Made by a program: the position numbers and the translations under genes. From Sporobacter sp963675425 (GTDB taxonomy: Bacteria > Bacillota > Clostridia > Oscillospirales > Oscillospiraceae): 64,000 nt of DNA. The stretch's first letter is position 1, and each line of letters starts with the position of its first letter. The notes beneath the pieces were generated by a model. It saw only the letters and a program-made list of their open reading frames with translations, was not told where the DNA came from and ran no database searches. Shown in pieces: positions 1-7,576 of the stretch. Where the stretch lies: positions 1,178,001 to 1,242,000 of the forward strand of contig OY776214.1 in NCBI GenBank assembly GCA_963675425.1, read 5' to 3'.

Positions 1-225
1 ATCCAGTGCAACGCCGTCTGCCCCGGCTTTATCCAGACCGATATGAATATCGCCATCAGTGCCGACCAGACGTTTTACGACCATATTACAGGACGAATCT
101 CCGCCGGCCGTTGGGGTGACCTGGACGACCTGATGGGAACCGTGGTGTTCCTGGCCTCCAAGGCCTCCGACTACGTCAACGGTGCGGAAATCAAAATCGA
201 CGGCGGTTTCTCCACCGTGCTGTAA
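1..225 (+). CDS. SDR-family dehydrogenase, C-terminal fragment (cut by the left edge)
   Basis: The reading frame is open from base 1 to a TAA at 223-225, so the gene starts outside the window. The 74 visible residues contain the end of a classical short-chain dehydrogenase: the NAVCPGFIQTDM stretch that follows the active-site helix, then GRWGDLDDLMGTVVFLAS and SDYVNGAEIKIDGG, the usual C-terminal signature. The LDDLMG and ASDYVNG wording is most like gluconate 5-dehydrogenase / 2-deoxy-D-gluconate 3-dehydrogenase (KduD-type) enzymes, but the cofactor-binding N-terminus is not visible, so the substrate is open. A hairpin terminator follows directly. Confidence 0.8.
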   Translation: MQCNAVCPGFIQTDMNIAISADQTFYDHITGRISAGRWGDLDDLMGTVVFLASKASDYVNGAEIKIDGGFSTVL

Positions 226-245
226 AAAGATTTAGTCTAAAAAAA

Positions 246-280
246 CGTGTCTCGCTTTTTCCCGCGAGGCACGCTTTTTT
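246..280 (+). terminator. Rho-independent terminator after the SDR gene
   Basis: A 10-bp stem (246-255 with 264-273, one G-U pair) encloses a loop of T and C and is followed by six T at 275-280. It lies about 20 bases after the stop codon. Confidence 0.85.
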
Positions 281-352
281 ATGCTATTTTAATCTACCGC
301 TTTCACATCATGGTATATTATAGAAATTATATTGACGATGGAGCGATTTATT

Positions 353-1159
353 ATGGATTTTAGAAAGGTATTTGACAGCATACCTGAAGAATTTGATAGA
401 TGGAGAACCCGTTATTGTGATGAACTATTTACCGATATTATTGAATATTCAAAGATCGATTCTGGTAAAACAGTTCTTGAAATTGGTTCTGGAACAGGTC
501 AAGCGACCGAACCAATACTGAAAACAGGCTGTTCATATTTGGCGATTGAACTTGGAGAAAATCTTGCAGAGTATGCGGAGAATAAATTCAGTACATATGA
601 TAATTTTCAAATTATAAATGCTGATTTTGAAACATATGATTTTGGGCTGCATCAATTTGATTTGATTTATTCTGCTGCTGCATTCCAATGGATACCAGAG
701 GAAATTGGCTATCCAAAAGTATATCAGCTATTAAGAAATAACGGCATATTTGCGATAATGTGGACTCAAACAGATGAAAAAAGTGCTAATGAGCTCTTGT
801 ATTCAAGAATACAGAAAGTATATGCAAAACATTTTCGACCAGAACCAAAAACCGAATATAAATGTGACTTAAAGTATAGAAATTTGAATCCCCAAGAAGA
901 ACAGCTATTAAGAGTCAATACGTTTGAACACTATGGCTTCACTGATGTTCAATACCGTCATTACAATAAAAAAAGAGAGCTTACTGCTGATGAATATATT
1001 TCATGGATCAGTACACATTGCGGAAGTATAAAATTACGGGAACCCTATAAGTCAAGATTCTACATGGGAATCAGGGACGCTATTTTGAGTTTTGGTAATA
1101 ATATAACGCTTTATGACACAATAGTTTTATATTTGGCAAGAAAAGTATTAACTGCGTAA
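353..1159 (+). CDS. Class I SAM-dependent methyltransferase, AT-rich
   Basis: The protein has 268 residues from the chosen ATG, which has a GGAG at 340-343; an in-frame TTG at 332 and an ATG at 338 are alternatives. Residues around 40-50 carry the glycine-rich SAM-binding motif I (VLEIGSGTGQAT), followed by an acidic residue ending strand 2 (AIELGENL) and a motif-II-like NADFETY, so a Rossmann-fold methyltransferase is clear. The substrate is not predictable. Codon use is strikingly A/T-ending (many AAA, GAA, ATA, TTT), unlike the GC-rich neighbours on both sides, which suggests recent acquisition. It stands alone between two terminators. Confidence 0.8.
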   Translation: MDFRKVFDSIPEEFDRWRTRYCDELFTDIIEYSKIDSGKTVLEIGSGTGQATEPILKTGCSYLAIELGENLAEYAENKFSTYDNFQIINADFETYDFGLHQFDLIYSAAAFQWIPEEIGYPKVYQLLRNNGIFAIMWTQTDEKSANELLYSRIQKVYAKHFRPEPKTEYKCDLKYRNLNPQEEQLLRVNTFEHYGFTDVQYRHYNKKRELTADEYISWISTHCGSIKLREPYKSRFYMGIRDAILSFGNNITLYDTIVLYLARKVLTA

Positions 1160-1243
1160 ATGAGCAAAAACGATCACATTATCAGGAAAATCCTCGCGTA
1201 TTTTTCGGAAAGAGAAGCGGATATATAATGTAACAATAAAAGC

Positions 1244-1270
1244 GGCGGGAAGTTACCCGCCACTTTTTTT
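1244..1270. terminator. Bidirectional terminator between the convergent methyltransferase and VOC genes
   Basis: A GGCGGG/CCCGCC stem (1244-1249 with 1256-1261) is followed on the plus strand by seven T (1264-1270). On the minus strand it runs into a T-rich stretch, so it can stop transcription from both sides. Confidence 0.75.
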
Positions 1271-1280
1271 ATCTAACTTT

Positions 1281-2357
1281 TTACTTTTTCCGGCTGAACC
1301 GGAGCGTTTTGAGCATCCAGTTGGGCAGCGGCTTTTTCGGGTCGCGCTTTTTAAGGTCCAGATACCAGCCGAGCTTTCTCAAAATCGGCAGCTTGTGTGT
1401 CTCGACGAATTCGATGAGCGTACCGTCGGGGTCCTCAATATATGAGAAGAGGCCGGACGCCTCGCCCATGTCAAACTGGGAGTTGTCTTCGGATGCCGCG
1501 GGATTTGACTCAACGGTGAACGGGTGGCCGTTTGCCGCGCAGAGCGTTTTGAGCGCGGCCATGCCCTGAATATCGTAGCAGATCTGGATATAACCGAGAT
1601 CGCCCCAGAAACGGTCTTTCAAAATCATGTTCGGTGTCCGGTCCAGCGCCTGTAAAAGCTCGATGGTGGACGCGCCTAAAAGCCGCGAAAACGCGCCGTC
1701 GCGGGCTGCTGAGCAGCCAAGCAGCACGCGGCGGTATTTCTCCTCGCCGCCGGGCAGCGGCTGCAAATCAGAGAAAACGCCGGTTTTATCGTAGATTACC
1801 GTGTCGTAGCCGAGAATGTCGCGGTAAAACGTTATGGATTGATCAATATCCGTCACGCCGACAACCGCGCCGATGACGCCGCCAACGGGAAACGGCGTAT
1901 TCATAAAAACGCCCGGATGCTGCTCGATGCGGATGAGATTGCCGTACGGATCGCTGATATTAAAGGCCTTGACGCCCTCGGGCGTCGTATCGACGAAGCC
2001 TAAAACCTCGACCTTGTGCGCCTTGACATGGTTTAAGGCCGCCTCAATGTCCGGTGTTTTGATGCGCAGCTCAAAAACACCCAGATCGCCTGCCGTGACC
2101 ATGGTCAGCGGCGGCATTGGCGTGCGCGTGGTGTACTGCCAGATCTCCAGACCGCCGCCGCCCTGCAGGTTAACGGCCAGAACGGCGTGGCGGTTTTGCG
2201 GCTGGCCGCCCGTATAGCGCTGCATCCGGTCGGCCACGCCCTCGTCGTCGAAGATGGGCACGTCAAAGCCCAAAACGCGGCGATACCATTCCCACGAGGC
2301 GTACACGTCCGTGACGCCGATACCGACCTGCTGAATTCCGCTGATAACCGGTTCCAT
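1281..2357 (-). CDS. Two-domain VOC (glyoxalase/extradiol dioxygenase-fold) protein
   Basis: The protein has 358 residues with two tandem vicinal-oxygen-chelate modules, about residues 5-148 (starting QQVGIGVTDVYASWEWYRRVLG) and 160-320 (starting GAVVGVTDIDQSITFYRDILG). Each module has the beta-alpha-beta-beta-beta pattern ending in DPYGNLIRIEQ or DPDGTLIEFVE. The first metal ligand (usually His at the end of strand 1) is Gln or Val here, while the terminal Glu is kept, so ordinary glyoxalase or dioxygenase chemistry is doubtful. A basic tail follows the second domain. The gene is last in a minus-strand series of cysteate synthase, alpha-oxoamine synthase, SDR and VOC, about 40 bases after the SDR stop, so it is probably cotranscribed with this putative lipid pathway. 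Its function there is unknown. Confidence 0.8.
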   Translation of the reverse strand: MEPVISGIQQVGIGVTDVYASWEWYRRVLGFDVPIFDDEGVADRMQRYTGGQPQNRHAVLAVNLQGGGGLEIWQYTTRTPMPPLTMVTAGDLGVFELRIKTPDIEAALNHVKAHKVEVLGFVDTTPEGVKAFNISDPYGNLIRIEQHPGVFMNTPFPVGGVIGAVVGVTDIDQSITFYRDILGYDTVIYDKTGVFSDLQPLPGGEEKYRRVLLGCSAARDGAFSRLLGASTIELLQALDRTPNMILKDRFWGDLGYIQICYDIQGMAALKTLCAANGHPFTVESNPAASEDNSQFDMGEASGLFSYIEDPDGTLIEFVETHKLPILRKLGWYLDLKKRDPKKPLPNWMLKTLRFSRKK

Positions 2358-2397
2358 GCCTCATCTTCCTTTACAGTTCATCTGTTTTAACATGTAC

Positions 2398-3183
2398 TTA
2401 TAAGCCAAAGCGCTTGCGGATGGTTTTTTCCCGCAGGGGCTCCGGCACAACGTGCTGCAGCAGAGATAAAACCTGCGCGCTTTTCCCGACCGGGTAAAAC
2501 GACCGGGGATTTTTCATTTTTGTGATATCAAGGATTTTTTGCGCCACGACGTCCGGGGGACTGCCGCCGGCGATATTCTGGTCTCGGACCGCGCCGGACG
2601 CGCGGACCATATCGGCGTAGACGTCCGATTCTCCGCAGATACGTTCCTGGTAAATAGGCGTTTTTATAAACGTCGGCGCGACGGTTACAACGCGGATACC
2701 GAAGGGACGGACCTCCTGCCGCAGCCCGTTTGACAGGACGTGAAGCGCCGCCTTGGCCCCGGCATAAACGGCCGAACAGGGGACAGGCGTTACCTCGGCG
2801 TAGGAGCTGATGTTGATAATAAGGCCGTGCCCGGCGTCGCGCATGGCGGGCAAAACGCCCTGAATCAGGCGTACGTTGCCGAACACGATCAGCTCAAACA
2901 GCTCTCTGATCTTGGCGACGGGCGTTGTTTCAACGGCGCTCATCAGGCTCGATGCGGCGCAGCAGACAAGCAGGTCAAGCGCGGGCAGCTGTGAGACGAG
3001 CGCGTCGATGCTGCTCTCGTCCGTCAGTTCCAGCGGCAGAAAGCGGATGCCGGCAAGCTCTCCGCCGACCTTCCCCGGATTCCGGGACGTGCCGTAAACG
3101 GTGTAGCCCGCGTTTCGGAGCGCGAGCGCCGAGGCCTTGCCGATCCCGCTCGACGCCCCTGTGACAAGCGCCGTCATATTCAT
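2398..3183 (-). CDS. SDR-family reductase, candidate 3-ketocapnine reductase
   Basis: The 261-residue protein is a classical short-chain dehydrogenase: TGASSGIG cofactor motif near residue 8, catalytic Ser in NISSY, and YAGAK (YxxxK) near residue 148. Its start codon overlaps the upstream stop by one base (TAATG at 3181-3185), so it is translationally coupled to the alpha-oxoamine synthase. In sphingolipid synthesis the serine palmitoyltransferase product is reduced by an SDR (3-ketodihydrosphingosine reductase). By analogy, this protein would reduce the beta-keto group made by the neighbouring acyltransferase. That role is inferred from context and coupling; the SDR fold itself is certain. 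Confidence 0.85.
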   Translation of the reverse strand: MNMTALVTGASSGIGKASALALRNAGYTVYGTSRNPGKVGGELAGIRFLPLELTDESSIDALVSQLPALDLLVCCAASSLMSAVETTPVAKIRELFELIVFGNVRLIQGVLPAMRDAGHGLIINISSYAEVTPVPCSAVYAGAKAALHVLSNGLRQEVRPFGIRVVTVAPTFIKTPIYQERICGESDVYADMVRASGAVRDQNIAGGSPPDVVAQKILDITKMKNPRSFYPVGKSAQVLSLLQHVVPEPLREKTIRKRFGL

Positions 3184-4445
3184 TACTCCGCGTCTCCGTA
3201 GATGGTGGAGATGGCTTCGATATCGTAGTTGAGTGGGATATTCCGGTCGTCCCGGAGATTCTTAAACGCCTCGATTGTGCGCGCGACGTCCTCGTCGTTA
3301 TGGGAGGCCGTGGGCACTATCCGGAACATAATATAGTTTTTCGGGATGACGGGGTACGTAACGCCCGTGACGAAAATTCCCTTGTTTCGGAGATATGTAA
3401 TCCATTCCATGGCCGTGGCGGCGCTGCCCTCGGGGATGAAAACAGGGACCAGCGGCGACTTGACGTCACCGACGTAGTAGCCGAGCTCCCGGAGGCCGGC
3501 CGACAGCTTCTTGGAGATGTCAAACAGCCGTTCCCGGCGATCGCTGCCGTTTTGCACAAGCTCCAGCGTTTTTTGCAGCGCCTTGACGTAGATCATCGGC
3601 AGGCTCTTGGCAAACACCTGGGTGCGGGCGTTATAGCGGATCCATTCAACGACCTCTTCGGTTGCGGCCGTGTAGCCGCCGATGGAGGCAAACGCCTTGG
3701 CGAAGGTGCCGAAATACAAATCAATTTTGTCCTGCACGCCGAAGTATTCGGACGTGCCGCGCCCATTCGGGCCCATGACGCCAACGCCGTGCGCGTCGTC
3801 GACAAAGAGCCGCGCGCCGTACTGATCCTTCAGGGCGCTGATCCCATCAAGCCGGGCGAGGTCCCCCGTCATGCCGTAAACGCCCTCTGTAAGGATCAAT
3901 ATACCGCCCTTCGTTTTCTCCCGGGAGCTTTTAAGCCTTTTTTCAAGGCTCGACATATCGTTATGACGGAAAACACGGATCTGCTTCCGGTCGGCAACAG
4001 CGCCAAACGCCGCGTCGACGATGGAAGCGTGCACGAGCTTGTCCATTATGATGATATCGTCCGGCCCGACGATGGAAGCGATGGTGCCGATGACGCCGAG
4101 GTAGCCGTAGTTGAAGAGGATGGACGCCTCCTTCTGCGAAAAGTCGGCCAGCGCTTTTTCCAGGGCGATGTGCTCAACGGTGTTGCCGCTCATCATGCGC
4201 GAGCCCATCGGGCCGCTGGAGCCCCAGATCTTGGCGGCCTCAACGGCTTCGTTTTTAATTTCCTCATTTTCGGCCAGGCCCAGATAGTTGTTGATGGACC
4301 ACATCAGGCAGTCCTGACCCTGAAATTTCATGACTTTGCCGGGGACGGATTCCATGACGGGCATGGAAAAATACCGGTCTCCGCTGGCCCTGAAATCGCC
4401 GAAATAGCCGCCGTTTGTCGAACATTTTTCAAAGATATCGTTCAT
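3183..4445 (-). CDS. PLP-dependent alpha-oxoamine synthase, candidate cysteate C-acyltransferase
   Basis: The 420-residue protein belongs to the fold-type I family of KBL, BioF, ALAS and serine palmitoyltransferase, which condense an amino acid with an acyl thioester and release CO2. Visible features are the stacking His in KLVHAS (about H139), VDDAHGVG (D216, H219) and the PLP-binding Lys in TFAKAFASIGGY (about K250). BioF or KBL would normally sit with biotin or threonine genes. Here the upstream gene is a cysteate synthase and the downstream gene a coupled SDR, the arrangement expected if the amino acid is cysteate and the product 3-ketocapnine. Family confidence is high; substrate assignment is by context. 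The upstream RBS is AGAAGGGA. Confidence 0.85.
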   Translation of the reverse strand: MNDIFEKCSTNGGYFGDFRASGDRYFSMPVMESVPGKVMKFQGQDCLMWSINNYLGLAENEEIKNEAVEAAKIWGSSGPMGSRMMSGNTVEHIALEKALADFSQKEASILFNYGYLGVIGTIASIVGPDDIIIMDKLVHASIVDAAFGAVADRKQIRVFRHNDMSSLEKRLKSSREKTKGGILILTEGVYGMTGDLARLDGISALKDQYGARLFVDDAHGVGVMGPNGRGTSEYFGVQDKIDLYFGTFAKAFASIGGYTAATEEVVEWIRYNARTQVFAKSLPMIYVKALQKTLELVQNGSDRRERLFDISKKLSAGLRELGYYVGDVKSPLVPVFIPEGSAATAMEWITYLRNKGIFVTGVTYPVIPKNYIMFRIVPTASHNDEDVARTIEAFKNLRDDRNIPLNYDIEAISTIYGDAE

Positions 4446-4457
4446 ATGGATTCCCTT

Positions 4458-5735
4458 CTAAAACAGTGATTGAATTTTATCTAAGGCCGCTTGGGTTCCG
4501 ATCTCTTCCCGGGGGATGACGAGGTCGGCCCCGGCGTAAAGAAGCTGATAATCACGTGCCAGAGCCGCTGTCCCGCCGCCGGTGACGTTGAGCATAATAA
4601 CGGCGTCTTTTTCGATGGCACCGTCCTTCAGCTTTTGAAGCAGCGATGCCAGCGCCGCGCCGGCCTCGGGGCTGATATCGCAGCCTTCCTTATCCTCGAA
4701 AAGGCGCTGGGCGCTGAAAATTTGCTTGTTTGTGACGGATATGACGTCTCCGTCGGAGGCTTCCAGCGCGTCGTACAGTCCCCCGGTAATGCCGTAGGGC
4801 GGCTGGCGGTTGGATAAGACCTTGGACACGATTTCCTCAATCTGACGCTGCGCCTCGTCGTCGTCGATCGGGTCGAGCGTACGGCTTTTTTTGGCCCAGG
4901 CCTGGGCAATCGGCGTAAAAGGACTGTTCTGTGAGATGCACAGGCGCATCGTTTTAGGCTCAAACTGGCCGCTGGCGTTCAGCCGCAGGGCGGCTTCGTG
5001 GGCTGCGATAGCGCCTGTCCCGCTGCCGACGGCCTGAAAATAATAATCGGGTATTGCGCCGATGGTCGTGGCCGCGGATAAAACGGTTGTGCCCATGCCG
5101 TCGCGGCGGGCAACGTTTTTCGCTCCTCCTTCATTGACGAAGCCGTCCAGGCCCGCAATGACGCCGGACAGGCGTATGGCGTCGTAATAATCGCTGTCGC
5201 CGCCGGCGGCGACGATTTTAACACACGGGTCCAGCGGGTCAATGGTCCACAGGCTCGACAGGTACTGCTCCGGTACGACAATTACGGTCGGTATCTTATT
5301 TTCAGTGGCGACCGCCATAAACGCCCGGGCTGTGTTGCCGGCCGAGGCCAAAACGAGCGTACCCTGATCTATGGGGTGGCGGGCGCAAACGGCATAAGCC
5401 TCACATTCCTTGAATGTGCCCGTTTTCAGGTTCGCGCCTACCTGGGGCCAGTAGCCGTTAAAGGTTACAAACAGATTGGAAAGCCCCAAATGTTTTCCGA
5501 GCCCGAGGCTTTTGTATGTAACGGGCGCGCCCTCCGATTTAAGAATTCGTGAAATCGGCAGCCAGTCGGAAAAGCGGAAAATACCCGGCAGGTCGTTTTT
5601 AACCTCAAGTTGGGCATTTGTATATTCGGTTCTTATAAGCGCCGGCTTGGTTGCGCCGGGGTTTTCGAGAATGAGCCCGTCGTCATCGAGCAGTGCTCCC
5701 GTATCAAGACATCGGAGTTTTTTATGATTAAGCAT
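4458..5735 (-). CDS. Cysteate synthase (threonine-synthase paralogue)
   Basis: The 425-residue protein is a fold-type II PLP enzyme. It strongly recalls the archaeal cysteate synthase, which makes L-cysteate from O-phosphoserine and sulfite: DLPGIFRFSDWLP (about 48-60), LGLSNLFVTFNGYWPQ, GTFKECEA with the likely PLP Lys at K109, ASAGNTARAF as the phosphate-binding loop, GGAKNVARRDGMGT, YFQAVGSGTG and NRQPPYGITGGLYDAL. The N-terminus keeps a short RCLDTGALLDDD segment where archaeal proteins have a cysteine-rich ribbon. Thirteen bases separate it from the acyltransferase downstream. In methanogens cysteate feeds coenzyme M; here the next two genes point to sulfonolipid instead. I recognised the family by motif memory and could not align it. 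Confidence 0.85.
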   Translation of the reverse strand: MLNHKKLRCLDTGALLDDDGLILENPGATKPALIRTEYTNAQLEVKNDLPGIFRFSDWLPISRILKSEGAPVTYKSLGLGKHLGLSNLFVTFNGYWPQVGANLKTGTFKECEAYAVCARHPIDQGTLVLASAGNTARAFMAVATENKIPTVIVVPEQYLSSLWTIDPLDPCVKIVAAGGDSDYYDAIRLSGVIAGLDGFVNEGGAKNVARRDGMGTTVLSAATTIGAIPDYYFQAVGSGTGAIAAHEAALRLNASGQFEPKTMRLCISQNSPFTPIAQAWAKKSRTLDPIDDDEAQRQIEEIVSKVLSNRQPPYGITGGLYDALEASDGDVISVTNKQIFSAQRLFEDKEGCDISPEAGAALASLLQKLKDGAIEKDAVIMLNVTGGGTAALARDYQLLYAGADLVIPREEIGTQAALDKIQSLF

Positions 5736-6006
5736 CCTGTCACCTGCGTTTCAACGCTCCGGCCCGGCGCTTTGCCGTGCCGGAGCGACTGTATTTTTAG
5801 GGAAACGCTGACAAAACCCGCTGTTGGCGCCTGAGCGGACTATTTTCCGCCGGTTCGCCCAAAAAGCCTCGTTAATACACCAAGTATTGCCTGCGTTTTT
5901 TGAACAAACTGACGAAAAATCTTCTCGTTCAGTCATCCAACGCGATTTCATCAGCGCTTCCTTAGATTCCCGGCCTATCCATCAATGGGCGGTTTTTCGT
6001 AGCTTG

Positions 6007-6729
6007 TTAATTTTCGGCGATTTCAGGCGGAGCCCAGACCTTGAGGTCAATGCCCTCAATGATTGCCCGGTCGTTTTCAATCTGGACGACGACGCCGGAA
6101 TGGATTTTCTGCATCATGCACCCATCGGGTAAAAAACGCACCGTCTGGCCGACAGCCGGCTTTTCGCCCTCCACAATGCCCACAAAGCCGCCGACCATGC
6201 ACACGCCGACGTCCTCAAATTCCATGTCGGATGTCTCGTCCATCCGGTGGCATGGGCCGATCATATGTACGGTGATGAGCCCCTTGTCCTCCTCGAGAAT
6301 GCGCGCGAAATGCGGCAGCGGGCAGCCCAGCGGCCTGTATTGAATTAAATCTCCCGCGTTATAGTCTTTCCGATAAAATGGAAATAAAACCTCCCGGCAC
6401 GAGCACTCGCCTGGCAGCGGCTTCAAAACGAAGTCTGCCGCGTAGCTGTCCAGAACGCCGACAATTTTTTCCGTTTTTGTAATCGACACGCCCGAGCCTA
6501 AAATGGCGGTGATTTCCGAAAAGTTATCCTCAAAGCGCTCCTGCGCCATAAACCGGCAGGCTTCCAAGCCGGCCTTCTTCTGCGCGAGGGCCTGCGCCAT
6601 ATCATAGCAGCTTTTATAGCCGCAGTCCCGGCAGTTGTAGCCCGGCAGCAGCGCCGTTAATTCCGACAGCTTGACGCCGGTGGCCGCCTCTCGCCGGGCC
6701 GTCACCCGTTTTTGCCTTTTTGGCCTCAT
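6007..6729 (-). CDS. [4Fe-4S]-binding protein (RnfB/CdhD-type Fe-S domain)
   Basis: The 240-residue protein begins with a basic tail and then a compact cluster motif C33-x2-C36-x4-C41-x16-C58 (PGYNCRDCGYKSCYDMAQAL), typical of the Fe-S domain found in RnfB and in corrinoid Fe-S proteins. The rest (60-240) is unfamiliar but has further conserved-looking cysteines (GECSC, GCPLP, GPC, GVCMVGG, DGCMM). It lies downstream of a GTPase and an ABC-type ATPase on the same strand and could be the electron donor or metallocentre scaffold served by them. The RBS is GGGAGG. The partner protein is not identifiable from this window. Confidence 0.75.
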   Translation of the reverse strand: MRPKRQKRVTARREAATGVKLSELTALLPGYNCRDCGYKSCYDMAQALAQKKAGLEACRFMAQERFEDNFSEITAILGSGVSITKTEKIVGVLDSYAADFVLKPLPGECSCREVLFPFYRKDYNAGDLIQYRPLGCPLPHFARILEEDKGLITVHMIGPCHRMDETSDMEFEDVGVCMVGGFVGIVEGEKPAVGQTVRFLPDGCMMQKIHSGVVVQIENDRAIIEGIDLKVWAPPEIAEN

Positions 6730-6874
6730 ATTAACCTCCCATGCGTATAGCCCAGTGTGCGTATACGCTTGAGTTCTAGTAATGAAAGTTTCACCCGATA
6801 TGGTGTTGCCCGTGATTCAGCAAACGCGTCATCAGCGGGAAGGGAGTTCATTGTTACTATATGTAAAATGCTTG

Positions 6875-7576
6875 CTATTCTCCCTCGTAATACTGCATAC
6901 CGTCCATATTGCGCAGCAGCCCGCGATGGTAGGACTTGCTGATTCTCGATTCACCGACGCACAGCGTGCAGATGGCGGCCGGGGCTGTGTGGCGCAGCCG
7001 CTCGGCTTCAATATTGATGTTGTGCGAGCGCTTGATCTCAGAGGCCAGCTCCACACTGCCCTTGCCGCTGAGGCCGTTGGCTTCGACAATGGTGCACTTG
7101 GGATTAATTTCCAGAATGCGCTCGCGGAAGATCTCGCGTTCCGCCTGCGAGATCAAATCGCCTTTTGTAATGACGGCAATATCGGCTGTTGATAAAAACG
7201 GGCCGAGCTTTAAAGGCGTGTTGGGTCCGGTCGTCGCGTCCAGCACACAGATGCCCAGGCTGTTTTCCGTATACGGCGCGCACCGATGGCACAGGCCGGC
7301 TGTTTCAACAATCAGGATATCACTTTTTTGCCCCTTGGCCCATTTAAAGATTTCTTCATAATTGTAGATGGCGAAATGGTCCGGGCACATGTCCTTGGCC
7401 AGACCCACCATGACCGGCACGCCCAGCTTTTTAAACCGCACGTCGTCTTCCGTGTACAGACAATCGAACTTGACAATGCTGCAGGCCTTGCCGGATTGCA
7501 GCAGCTCTTTCAGCGTATGTAACAACACAGCTGTTTTACCGGAACCGGGGGTTCCGGCGACGATGGCTGTTCTCAT
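6875..7576 (-). CDS. HypB/UreG-like GTPase (SIMIBI class) with two CxxC motifs
   Basis: The 233-residue protein has a P-loop GTPGSGKT (residues 8-15), a switch-like VETAGLCHRC (residues 90-99) and a TKGD base-specificity motif (137-140). This matches the metallochaperone GTPases that load nickel or cobalt cofactors. Cys pairs C96/C99 and C203/C206 could bind metal. Its start overlaps the stop of the upstream ATPase by four bases (7573-7576), so the two are coupled. A GTPase with metal-binding cysteines next to an Fe-S protein suggests metallocentre assembly or reactivation, but HypA, UreE or a target enzyme are absent, so the client is unknown. Confidence 0.75.
   Translation of the reverse strand: MRTAIVAGTPGSGKTAVLLHTLKELLQSGKACSIVKFDCLYTEDDVRFKKLGVPVMVGLAKDMCPDHFAIYNYEEIFKWAKGQKSDILIVETAGLCHRCAPYTENSLGICVLDATTGPNTPLKLGPFLSTADIAVITKGDLISQAEREIFRERILEINPKCTIVEANGLSGKGSVELASEIKRSHNINIEAERLRHTAPAAICTLCVGESRISKSYHRGLLRNMDGMQYYEGE

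Noticed and set aside
1281..2357. Extradiol ring-cleavage dioxygenase
   Set aside because: The first metal ligand is missing in both VOC modules and the setting is anaerobic.
3300..4469. 389-codon plus-strand frame opposite the alpha-oxoamine synthase
   Set aside because: Shadow frame of a strongly conserved PLP enzyme; the translation has no recognisable domain.
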